Shown here piece by piece: positions 48,838 through 56,773 of a DNA stretch of 64,000 bases. Origin of the DNA: Bin52 sp965213935 (GTDB lineage: Bacteria > Pseudomonadota > Alphaproteobacteria > Thalassobaculales > Thalassobaculaceae); contig CBDCAO010000012.1 of NCBI GenBank assembly GCA_965213935.1, forward strand, positions 1,612,001 to 1,676,000. Reading direction: 5' to 3'. The position numbers were made by a program, and so were the translations under genes. The notes beneath the pieces are model-generated. The model was not told the origin of the DNA and did no database searches. It saw only the letters and a program-made list of their open reading frames with translations. Each line of letters starts with the position of its first letter. The first letter of the stretch is position 1.

Positions 48838-49824
48838 GTGAAGACACGCACAATGGGACGGACCGGCTTCGAGGTGTCAGAGCTCGTGCTCGGCGCCGGT
48901 TGGGTCGGCGGACTGTTCCTGCACAAGGACCAGGAGACCATGCTGCGCACGCTCGAGTCTGGCCTTGACTCCGGCATCAACTGGATCGACACCGCCGAGA
49001 ACTATGGCAACGGCGAGTCCGAGAGCAACCTCGGCGCCCTGCTGCGTCAGCTGGACGCGGCACGCCAGCCCATGATCTCGACCAAGGTGGCGATTGACAT
49101 GACATCGAACGAGAGCATCCGCTCCCAGGTCGACCGTGCCATCGACGCCAGCCTGTCCCGCCTCGGCCTCGACCGGGTCGAGCTCTACCAGCTGCACAAC
49201 CCGGTGCGCGCCGAACCGGACGGACGCCACATCAGTCCTGCCGAGGTGCTTCGGAACGACGGTGTCGTCGAGGCTCTGCACCGGCTTCGCGACGACGGGC
49301 GCACCGGCGCCATCGGACTGACCGCACTCGGCGATGTCGATCCGCTGCTCGAGATCATCGACACCGGTTTGTTCGACACGGCCCAGATCTACTACAACAT
49401 GCTCAATCCGAGTGCCGCACTGCCCGCCGGCGCCGACTGGCACGGCCACCGGTTCTGTGGTCTGCTCGACTGCTGTGCGGCGCATGACATGGGCACAATG
49501 AACATCCGGGTGATGGCAGCCGGCGTCCTGGCCAGCGACGAGCGCCACGGCCGGGAAGTCCCGGTGATCGCGGATACCGATCTCGACCTGGAAGGGCGGC
49601 AAGCGAAACTGCTGGCGGATGAACTCGGTTCCGCCCACGGCACCCGGGCCCAGACCGCTGTTCGCTACGCGCTCTCGGCCCGGCATATCTCCTGTATCGT
49701 GCTCGGTCTCGCCGAGCCCGAACATCTTGAACTGGCGCTGGAAGCCGTCGAGCGCGGGCCGCTGTCGGAGGAAGCCCTGGACCGCATCCGGCACACGCAG
49801 GTAACGGAGTTTGCAACCGCGTAA
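48838..49824 (+). CDS. Aldo/keto reductase
   Basis: This 328-aa NADPH-dependent reductase shows the (beta/alpha)8 signatures: MGRTGFEVSELVLGAGWVGG, GINWIDTAENYGNGESE (with catalytic Asp and Tyr), STKVAID (catalytic Lys) and LYQLHNP (His). C-terminal SCIVLGLAEPEHLELALE is the cofactor end. I use GTG 48838 because GGGGAGG precedes it at a suitable distance. The substrate is unknown. It is divergent from cfa. Confidence 0.87.
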   Translation: MKTRTMGRTGFEVSELVLGAGWVGGLFLHKDQETMLRTLESGLDSGINWIDTAENYGNGESESNLGALLRQLDAARQPMISTKVAIDMTSNESIRSQVDRAIDASLSRLGLDRVELYQLHNPVRAEPDGRHISPAEVLRNDGVVEALHRLRDDGRTGAIGLTALGDVDPLLEIIDTGLFDTAQIYYNMLNPSAALPAGADWHGHRFCGLLDCCAAHDMGTMNIRVMAAGVLASDERHGREVPVIADTDLDLEGRQAKLLADELGSAHGTRAQTAVRYALSARHISCIVLGLAEPEHLELALEAVERGPLSEEALDRIRHTQVTEFATA

Positions 49825-49844
49825 CCCTCGCCGAACCGGCCGTA

Positions 49845-52166
49845 TCAGGGTGATGCCGCTCCGCGCAGCGCCCTCCAGACCCGCCAGGGCGTTGCCGCTC
49901 CCTCGAACTCCGTGACCCCGGTACCGGCCAAGGCGTCGATCAGCGCATTGTGAATCGCGGGCAGACCGGCGCACACAGCCGCCTCGCCGCACCCCTTCAC
50001 CCCGAGCGGGTTGGTGGCGCACCAGGTGTGACTGAAGCCGAGGTCGAAACCGACCAGGTCGTCGGCCCTCGGCAGCGGGTAGTCCATCAGCGATCCCGTC
50101 AGCTGCTGTCCGCTGTCGGGGTCGTACAGCGCCTGCTCGAGCAGCGCCTGTCCCAGTCCCTGGGCGATCGACCCGTGCACCTGGCCGGCGGCGACGGTCG
50201 GGTTGACCAGAACACCGTAGTCGTCGACCCCGGTGTAGCGGTCCAGCCGGACGCCGCCGGTCTCCGGGTCGATCTCGATCTCGACCACGTGGGCGCCGTT
50301 GGGAAAGGTCAGGTGCTCACGGGTCCAGGCGTGGCCGCGATCAAGCGGCCGGCCGTCGCGCCGCACCAGTTCCGCGAGATCGAGGAGACCGATGGCGCGG
50401 TCGGTGCCGACGATCGCGAATTGGCCATCGGCGTAGCGGATGTCGTCGACCGCCGCCTCGAGAACCGCGGCCGCCTCTTCGCACCCCGTCTCGATGATCT
50501 TCTCCACCGCCCGGCAGATCGCGGTCCCGGCCATGTAGGTCGACCGCGAGCTGCCATGCCCGCCACCGAACGCGATGAGGTCGGTATCACCCTGTCCGAG
50601 CGTGACCAGGGCATCGTCGATACCGAGGCGTTCGGCGAGGATCTGCGCCATGGTGGTCTCGTGACCCTGGCCGATCGACTGGGTTCCCGTCACCAGGAAG
50701 ATACCGCCGTTCTCGAACCGGATGTCGACATTCTCGTGCGGCGAGCCGCCGGTACCCTTGATGTGGAAGGAGATGCCAAGCCCGCGCAGCATGCCCCGGG
50801 CCTCGCTTGCGGCCCGGCGCTCGTCGAACCCGTCGATCGCCGCGCGGCGGACCACAGCGTCAAGAGCTCGCGGAAAGTCGCCGCTGTCCACCGTTTCGCC
50901 CAGCGCGTTGACGATCGGCATCGCGCCCGGTGCAAACAGGTTGCGCCGTCGCAGCGTCACCCGGTCGAACCCGCACTCCCGCGCCGCGGTATCGATCAGC
51001 CGCTCCATGACGTAGTTGGCCTCGGCAAATCCCGGAGCCCTGGTGACCCCGACAGGGGCGGTGTTGGTCGCGACCACCGAGATCGACAGCAACACCGCCG
51101 GGATGTCGTAGACGGTACCGGCAAGGTGGGCGAACAGCAGGCAGGCGATGGAGCCCATGCCGCCGACCATGTAGGCGCCGATGTTGGCGTCGCTCTCGAT
51201 TGCGAGCGCCAGGAACCGTCCCCCGGCATCAAGCGCCAGCCTGGCAACGGCATGCTGATCGCGCCCCTGGTGGTCGGCGAGGAACGTCTCGCTGCGGGTC
51301 GCGATCCACTTGACCGGCCGCCCGGTCCGCCGCGCCGCCCAGGCCACAAGCGGGTACTCGGGATAGGCGAAGTTCTTCGACCCGAACCCGCCGCCGACGT
51401 CATGCGCGACGAAGCGGACCTGCGATGCCGGAACCGCAAGCGCGGCGGCCGTCACGTCACGGATACCGTGGATGTTCTGGCTCGAGACGGTGAGGTGGTA
51501 GCGCTCGCCGTCCCAGCCGGCCACCGCGCCGCGCGGTTCCATCGGGTTGGTGATGATCCGGTGGTTGTGCAGCCGGCAGGTCACCGTGTGGGCGGCCGCC
51601 TGAAAGGCGGCGTCCACGGCTTCGGCATCGCCCGTGCGCCACGCGTGGTAGAGATTTCCCGGGACCGCGGCCGAGAGTTCGGGCGCGCCCGGCGCGCGCG
51701 CCTCGGCCGGTGTCAGGACCGCCGGCAGCGGCCGGTAGTCCACCACCACCTTCCCGGCCGCATCGACCGCCGCCTGCGGGGTCTCCGCCACCACCAGCAC
51801 GACCGCCTCGCCGACGTGACGTACCACCCCGTCTGCGAGCAGGGGCTGGGGCAGGAAGGCGAACGGCTCGCCCGACTTCGGGTTCGAGGTGAAGACCGGC
51901 TGCAGCGGCTCCAGCCCGTCATCCGCCGCTGCGCCCGCATCCAGCACCGCCAGGACTCCGTCCGATGCGCGGGCCTCCCCGAGCCGCACCCGCTCGATGC
52001 GGGCATGGGGATGCGGAGAACGGACGAACACCGCGTGTGCGCAGCCGGGAAAGGCGATGTCATCGAGGAACTCTCCCCGCCCGGTGAGCAGCCGCACGTC
52101 CTCCCTGCGCAACCGGGCATCCCCGAGTGCTGCACCGGCTGCCCGGTCGGTTCGGTACACCGTCAT
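49845..52166 (-). CDS. Molybdenum hydroxylase large subunit (xanthine dehydrogenase/CoxL family)
   Basis: This 773-aa molybdopterin-binding subunit begins DARLRREDVRLLTGRGEFLDD. MPEPRGAVAGWDG-like and HDVGGGFGSKN segments bind the cofactor. GTGGSPHENVDIRFE and GQSIGQGHETTMAQI are typical, and GVKGCGEAAVCAG carries the catalytic Glu. It lacks neighbouring iron-sulfur and FAD subunits. The position where form II members read YRGAGRPE shows TRAPGFAEA instead, so it is not CO dehydrogenase. The substrate is unknown. Confidence 0.85.
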   Translation of the reverse strand: MTVYRTDRAAGAALGDARLRREDVRLLTGRGEFLDDIAFPGCAHAVFVRSPHPHARIERVRLGEARASDGVLAVLDAGAAADDGLEPLQPVFTSNPKSGEPFAFLPQPLLADGVVRHVGEAVVLVVAETPQAAVDAAGKVVVDYRPLPAVLTPAEARAPGAPELSAAVPGNLYHAWRTGDAEAVDAAFQAAAHTVTCRLHNHRIITNPMEPRGAVAGWDGERYHLTVSSQNIHGIRDVTAAALAVPASQVRFVAHDVGGGFGSKNFAYPEYPLVAWAARRTGRPVKWIATRSETFLADHQGRDQHAVARLALDAGGRFLALAIESDANIGAYMVGGMGSIACLLFAHLAGTVYDIPAVLLSISVVATNTAPVGVTRAPGFAEANYVMERLIDTAARECGFDRVTLRRRNLFAPGAMPIVNALGETVDSGDFPRALDAVVRRAAIDGFDERRAASEARGMLRGLGISFHIKGTGGSPHENVDIRFENGGIFLVTGTQSIGQGHETTMAQILAERLGIDDALVTLGQGDTDLIAFGGGHGSSRSTYMAGTAICRAVEKIIETGCEEAAAVLEAAVDDIRYADGQFAIVGTDRAIGLLDLAELVRRDGRPLDRGHAWTREHLTFPNGAHVVEIEIDPETGGVRLDRYTGVDDYGVLVNPTVAAGQVHGSIAQGLGQALLEQALYDPDSGQQLTGSLMDYPLPRADDLVGFDLGFSHTWCATNPLGVKGCGEAAVCAGLPAIHNALIDALAGTGVTEFEGAATPWRVWRALRGAASP

Positions 52167-52244
52167 CGCCGCTTCCTCCGCGCCGGTCTCAGGGCGACGA
52201 CTATACGATACCGCCGCACCGGCGGGCCACTCGGGTCGGACGCG

Positions 52245-52535
52245 ATTCCGCCGCCTCGAAGGGCGGTGTCGCTGCGATGACGCTGCCGCTCGCGCGCGAA
52301 CTCGCCGCCGAGGGCATCCGCGTCAACTGCATCGCGCCCGGCCTGATGCATACGCCGATGATGGACGACCTGTCAGGGCCGGCGAAGCAGTTCCTGGTCG
52401 ACAGGACAGTCTATCCCAGGCGCCTCGGCAATGCGGACGAATACGCAGCACTCGTTGTCCGTGTTACGCGGAACACCTTCATGAACGGCTCGGTGACCCG
52501 GCTTGACGGCGCGATCCGGATGCCGCCGCAACAGG
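52245..52535 (+). pseudogene. Truncated short-chain dehydrogenase/reductase (C-terminal part)
   Basis: The frame opens inside the catalytic motif (AASKGGVAAMTLPLARELAA), then shows GIRVNCIAPGLMHTPMMDDL and NGSVTRLDGAIRMPP, the C-terminal half of an SDR. The NAD-binding half and catalytic Tyr are missing. The downstream frame continues without SDR features to 52684. Deletion at 52245 is within 80 bp of the molybdenum hydroxylase start. Confidence 0.75.
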
Positions 52536-52675
52536 GCTGCGCCAGAACGGAAAGACGGCCCGGGTGCCGTTGTCCGTCCCGTCCGCGTGACCGCCCTGTT
52601 TCGGGGTCGCATCGAACTGTTGCCAATCCCCGCCACTATTCGCCGTCCGGTGCCGAGAGGATGATAGGAAATTGT

Positions 52676-52691
52676 AATCATTGATGATTAT
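52676..52691. repeat. 16-bp AT-rich palindrome
   Basis: TAATCAT-TG-ATGATTA is a perfect inverted repeat in a stretch much richer in A and T than the surroundings. It lies between the SDR remnant and the first recombinase remnant, at the edge of the mobile-element scar. It could be a recombinase core site or an operator. Confidence 0.55.
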
Positions 52692-52816
52692 CTGTCCTTC
52701 CCGGCCTCCGAGCCCTCGACTTCCCGCCATACATCGCCTTCAATCGCCGCCGATTTGATGCCGCCCGTATGCGGTTTGATGACTGGCATGCGGGCATTTC
52801 GGGCCGGAGCGCGACG

Positions 52817-53170
52817 ATGCCGAAACGGAGCGCCCTCAGGCTGACCAAGCGGATTGTGGACGGGCTGAAGCCCGGCGGGCGGCAAGGACGCCATCTTCTG
52901 GGACCGCGACCTTGCCGGTTTCGGCGTGCGCGTCCATGCGACCAGGCGCAAGCTCTACATCGTGCAGTCCAGGGTCCGGCGGGCCTGAAGCGGGCGACGC
53001 TCGGGCCGGCCGGCGAGAAAACCGTCGAGGAGCGCCGCCGCGAGGCGGCGGCGGCCATCGACCGCATCAAGCGGGGCGAGGACCCCAGGCCGCCGGAACC
53101 GGCGCCCGAGCCTACCGTCGCCGACCTGGCGGAACTCTGCCTGAAGAACCATGATGCCAATCGAGCGTGC
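52817..53170 (+). pseudogene. Tyrosine recombinase (DUF4102-type integrase) N-terminal remnant
   Basis: MPKRSALRLTKRIVDGLKPG is the typical start of a DUF4102 integrase. It then shifts frame to GKDAIFWDRDLAGFGVRVHA and TRRKLYIVQSR, and shifts back to GPAGLKRATLG, KTVEERRREAAAAIDRIKRG and PTVADLAELCLK. Two frameshifts and loss of the whole catalytic domain after about 53160 show that it is dead. Such integrases belong to phages and genomic islands. Confidence 0.7.
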
Positions 53171-53268
53171 CGGCCTTGCCGAGCAGGCTCCAAGGTGGCT
53201 GGTTTCGAACGCTCGGAAAGGATCGTTCGGAAGGGATTGGCAAAAGGCCTTCAATCGCAAGAATCTTA

Positions 53269-53301
53269 AGGTTAGTGACGCTCGCAGAGTGTGACTAACC
53301 T
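53269..53301. repeat. Inverted repeat AGGTTAGT/ACTAACCT
   Basis: Eight-base arms at 53269-53276 and 53294-53301 are perfect and separated by 17 bp. It lies between two dead recombinase genes that point towards each other. It may be an old element end, an attachment core or a terminator. Confidence 0.5.
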
Positions 53302-53349
53302 GATTGAACGAGGCTGCGGGTGGCGTTGCGGGATCTATGGGGAAAGTGT

Positions 53350-53965
53350 TGCTGGGCCTGCTGGTGGCGAGGTCACGGCAGCTGGAGCCGGGTGTCTTGA
53401 CGGAGCCGTGATGACGGCTGCGGAGTTTGATCGGCGGCTCGGGGAGCGGCGCCAGGCGTTCGACATCCCCCTTGCCGGAGCGGATGTGCAGGAGCTTCCC
53501 GTCGGCCTTGATGTCGACGACCTGCACGGCGACGGTCTCCGAGATCCGGAGACCGGCGACATAGGTGAGAAGGATCGCGGTCCGGGAGCGCAGGTCGGGC
53601 GTTGCCAGCAGCAGTCGCTCGACCTCGTGCTCCGCCATGTGGCATGGCAGGCGGCGCGGACGCTTCCGGTTGCGCAAGCCGTGGACAACCTCGGGACGAT
53701 CGATCACCTCGCAGAAGAAGAACCTCAGCGCGGAGAGAGTGGCATTGGTCGATGCGGGCGCCAGACCACGGTCGATCAGGCCCAGAACCCAGGCGCGGAC
53801 CTGTTCCGCGTCGAGCTGGTCCGGAGCGGTCCCTGTGTCACGGGCCAGGCTTGTGATGGCCCCCAGGTAGAGCCTTTGCGTCCCGGACGACAGGGCGCCC
53901 ATCCGCATCTGCTCGATCATTCGGGTGCGCAGGGGCGACACCGTCTTCGCAGGCGTCTTCGACAT
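53350..53965 (-). pseudogene. Site-specific tyrosine recombinase (XerC-like, IS91-associated type), truncated
   Basis: From ATG 53965 it reads MSKTPAKTVSPLRTRMIEQM, then a SAM-like domain (GTQRLYLGAITSLARDTG, ATLSALRFFFCEVI) and the start of the catalytic core with the first Arg in LLTYVAGLRISE. After the KGDVERLAPLPE segment the sequence stops matching; the HxxR and Tyr motifs are missing. The frame happens to stay open to 52955. I judge it truncated. The type resembles recombinases that go with IS91-like elements. Confidence 0.68.
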
Positions 53966-54215
53966 GGTCTGTCTCCTTGAAACCCGACGGCGCGTCGCCG
54001 GAACTCCCGGAGACGGGGCCGTCAGTGGAGACAATGGGGGATGAAGGCCGCCGGCAATATGGCATGGCCCCGCCGAAACGGCCCGGCTTCGCAGCCGGAC
54101 CCCCCAACGCGAAAATTCACGAACTCGACGAAAGGCTCACACGGAAGGCGAAACTGCTGCGGGAGCAGCTTCGTTCAATCATGGTCGCTGCGCCGCCGCC
54201 ACGGGGGCTGCGCGC
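53966..54215. other. Spacer between recombinase remnant and biosynthetic operon
   Basis: These 250 bp contain no gene I can support. A short forward frame (KIHELDERLTRKAKLLREQL) is weakly helical and may be noise. The operon ends at 54216 without a recognizable terminator hairpin. Confidence 0.4.
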
Positions 54216-56711
54216 TCACAGGCATCTTCGCGCGGCAACAAAGTCCCGATACGGCGCGAAAGCCCGGTTCACCGTCTCCGGCACGAGGCCGTAGTCCCCC
54301 AGCCTGTACTCGTGCCGGGGTTCCTGCCGGCGCTGTTCGTCCTGCAGTACCAGCCAGTCCTTCATGCCGTCGGCAGCAGCCGGTTCGAGCGGCCAGCCGA
54401 ATCGCGCGTAGATGTCGTTGACGACCGCCATCGGGTCGGCGACCAGATCGGTGTAGCGCACGTCGACCCAGCGATCGTCCAGGACCGGCCGGGACGTGCG
54501 AAACCGCATCGCGCCGTTGAGCATGCCGCTCATCAGCGCCAGCTGCTCGGACCCGGTCTCGTGGGGCGGTCGCGGCTCGGTGGTGAACGAACGGACGCGC
54601 TCCACCATGCTGTTCCAGGACGCCATGAACTGAACGGGTTCCCGGTGGGTCTGGATGAAGACGGCATCCGGATAGGTCTCCAGCAGCACCTCGAGTTCCA
54701 TGAGGTGAAAGGGCATCTTGAGCAGCCAGCGCCGCTGGCCCAACGGGTCCTGCTGCCGGCGCTGCCACGTGAAGTGCTGCATGACCAGGCGGTGAAGCCT
54801 ATAGGCGTTGCGCGAACCGGCCTCGGCAAGCCAGCGGCCGTACACCGGCACGTGGTGCGCAACGGGGATGACCCAGGACGCGAAGGCCAGCCTGAGGAGC
54901 ATGAAGTCCTCTTCCGGCTCATCCAGGTCGACACGGTGAAGCCCGGCGAAGAAATCAGCAACATTGGTTGCATTCATCAGCTCTTCCGCTCGTGCCCGGC
55001 GGGGATCGCGGACCGTGCCCGCCAGCGTTCCGTACTCGCCGGTCGAAAGCACCGGTTCCGTCAACTCGTAGCGCCGCAACGCCCAGAACTGCGGATCGCG
55101 CGACAGGAGACGATGCAGGAATGTCGTGCCGGTACGGTTGATACCGACGATGAAAACCGGACGCTCGATCCTCACTCGCTCGATCTCCGGGTGCTGCTGC
55201 CGTTCGCGGGCGAGTGCCGCGTTGTTGCGAAGGGTTCTGGTCAACCCGTACACGACGTGACTGACTCGGGATTCCTTCAGCCCGGCCTCCGGCAGCCTGA
55301 GAGCCTCCACCAGTTGCTCGAGAGCGGCCCGCATCCACCCGGGGTACGTCCGGTCGAAGGGGATGCCCATGCGGTCAGCGCAGGTTTCGGCCTGTTCGAC
55401 AAGCCTGTCGAAATCGAGCCGGCCGTGCGGAACCGGATAGGGCCAGAGTTCCCGATGGCGCCCGATCCAGTCATAGGAGCGCGCATGACGGATCAGCGGC
55501 GACGGCCAGCTGATCGGGCGCGGACAATCTTCCCGGATGGCGCGGTCGCTGATCGGTGGCGTGTGACCCGTCTTGTCCCCGTCGAACCAGTACGGAGCAA
55601 AGTGGTCGAGCAGAACCCACTGACCGCGCAACGGAGACCTGTCGCCGAAGGCCTGGCTGAACCGCCTGAAGGTCTGGTAGGGAACCGTTTGCCAGTAGAA
55701 GCCGAAGTCCTCCACGTCGACGTCGTCGTCGGACGGGCTCGCGTTGCAGCAGTGGTAGACCGTGAAACGCCGGTCCGGATTCAGCGAAATCTCCGCGCAG
55801 ATCTCGCTGATGGTATCGGCCGGCTCGACATTCCGCTGCAGGGACATGCCTTCCGGCACCCTTCCTGTTTGTCCCGCCGCGGCAAACAGGCGGGCCGGGA
55901 AGTCGTTCGCCTGGGTATACCCGGTGCTGGACAGGCCCATGCGCGGCAGGCGAAAGACCGCGACCGGCACTCCGGCTGCCTGCGCGAACAACACGCCCTG
56001 CTCGGCCACGAGCTTGCTCCAGGGATACCCGAGGGAGCCGAGCGGGAAGAGCCTCTTCATGTCCGCGAGATCCGGCGGCACCTGGTCCTCGATGCGGCTG
56101 TCACTGTACTCCCTGGAAAAGTCGCAGAAGTACTGGGGGAACAGGCCCATCGTGGAAGCGTAAAACAGGTGCTTGATGCGGGTTTGCAGGCAGAGTTCGA
56201 GCACGGGGCGCAGGCCGAGCACATTGGTCTTGCGAATGTCGGCATATGACTGGACGAGGCCCGTGTCGGCGGCAAAGTGATAGACCGCGTCGATCCGCCC
56301 ACAAAGCCAGCCAAACTCCTCATCACCGAGGCCGAAGCGTTCCCTGCTGACTTCGCCGGGCACCACCCGTAGCCGCTCTTCGGGAACATCCTTGCGGATT
56401 TCTGCCTGTTCCAGGGCGTCCTGCAACCGCGCGAACCCGTGCTCGATACTCCCGGCACGGACCAGGCAGTGCACGATCAGACGGTCATCCTGACGCAGGA
56501 GCTCGCGCAGGAGGAACCGCCCCACGAAGCCGGTCGCTCCTGTCAGCAGGACCTCCCGGAACTCGCCGGGCGCCGTTGCCTTGACCGGAGTTGCCTGCGA
56601 CACCGCCGTGTGCACCAGGCGGCGCAACTCTTCCACGTCGCGGCGGCATTGCGGGGGCAGGCTGCCGTCGATCGGCGGCACGGTCCGGTTGGAAACTCTC
56701 GGTTCGGTCAT
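54216..56711 (-). CDS. Thioester reductase-sulfotransferase fusion protein
   Basis: This 831-aa protein has two enzymes. Residues about 50-400 are a thioester-reductase domain of the NRPS/PKS release type: REVLLTGATGFVGRFLL (NADPH site), IDAVYHFAADTGLVQSYA, FYASTMGLFP and LGYPWSKLVAEQG (catalytic Tyr and Lys at about 230). Residues about 515-831 are a PAPS-dependent sulfotransferase with VFIVGINRTGTTFLHRLLSR (5'-phosphosulfate loop), LKMPFHLMELEVLLETYPDA and FIQTHREP. It should reduce a carrier-bound chain off the PKS and sulfate an alcohol. It starts 62 bp after the PKS stop. Confidence 0.88.
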   Translation of the reverse strand: MTEPRVSNRTVPPIDGSLPPQCRRDVEELRRLVHTAVSQATPVKATAPGEFREVLLTGATGFVGRFLLRELLRQDDRLIVHCLVRAGSIEHGFARLQDALEQAEIRKDVPEERLRVVPGEVSRERFGLGDEEFGWLCGRIDAVYHFAADTGLVQSYADIRKTNVLGLRPVLELCLQTRIKHLFYASTMGLFPQYFCDFSREYSDSRIEDQVPPDLADMKRLFPLGSLGYPWSKLVAEQGVLFAQAAGVPVAVFRLPRMGLSSTGYTQANDFPARLFAAAGQTGRVPEGMSLQRNVEPADTISEICAEISLNPDRRFTVYHCCNASPSDDDVDVEDFGFYWQTVPYQTFRRFSQAFGDRSPLRGQWVLLDHFAPYWFDGDKTGHTPPISDRAIREDCPRPISWPSPLIRHARSYDWIGRHRELWPYPVPHGRLDFDRLVEQAETCADRMGIPFDRTYPGWMRAALEQLVEALRLPEAGLKESRVSHVVYGLTRTLRNNAALARERQQHPEIERVRIERPVFIVGINRTGTTFLHRLLSRDPQFWALRRYELTEPVLSTGEYGTLAGTVRDPRRARAEELMNATNVADFFAGLHRVDLDEPEEDFMLLRLAFASWVIPVAHHVPVYGRWLAEAGSRNAYRLHRLVMQHFTWQRRQQDPLGQRRWLLKMPFHLMELEVLLETYPDAVFIQTHREPVQFMASWNSMVERVRSFTTEPRPPHETGSEQLALMSGMLNGAMRFRTSRPVLDDRWVDVRYTDLVADPMAVVNDIYARFGWPLEPAAADGMKDWLVLQDEQRRQEPRHEYRLGDYGLVPETVNRAFAPYRDFVAARRCL

Positions 56712-56773
56712 TCAGTCTCTATCCGGCATGCGCGGCGCCGACGCGAAAGCCTCTTTCCTGCCACGGAGGCATA

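Noticed and set aside
49950..52280. Long forward frame opposite the molybdenum hydroxylase
   Set aside because: Same shadow effect; no domain, and the reverse gene has clear cofactor motifs.
53977..54294. Small forward frame before the end of the biosynthetic operon
   Set aside because: It overlaps the end of the fusion gene antisense, has no known motif, and lacks a convincing ribosome site.
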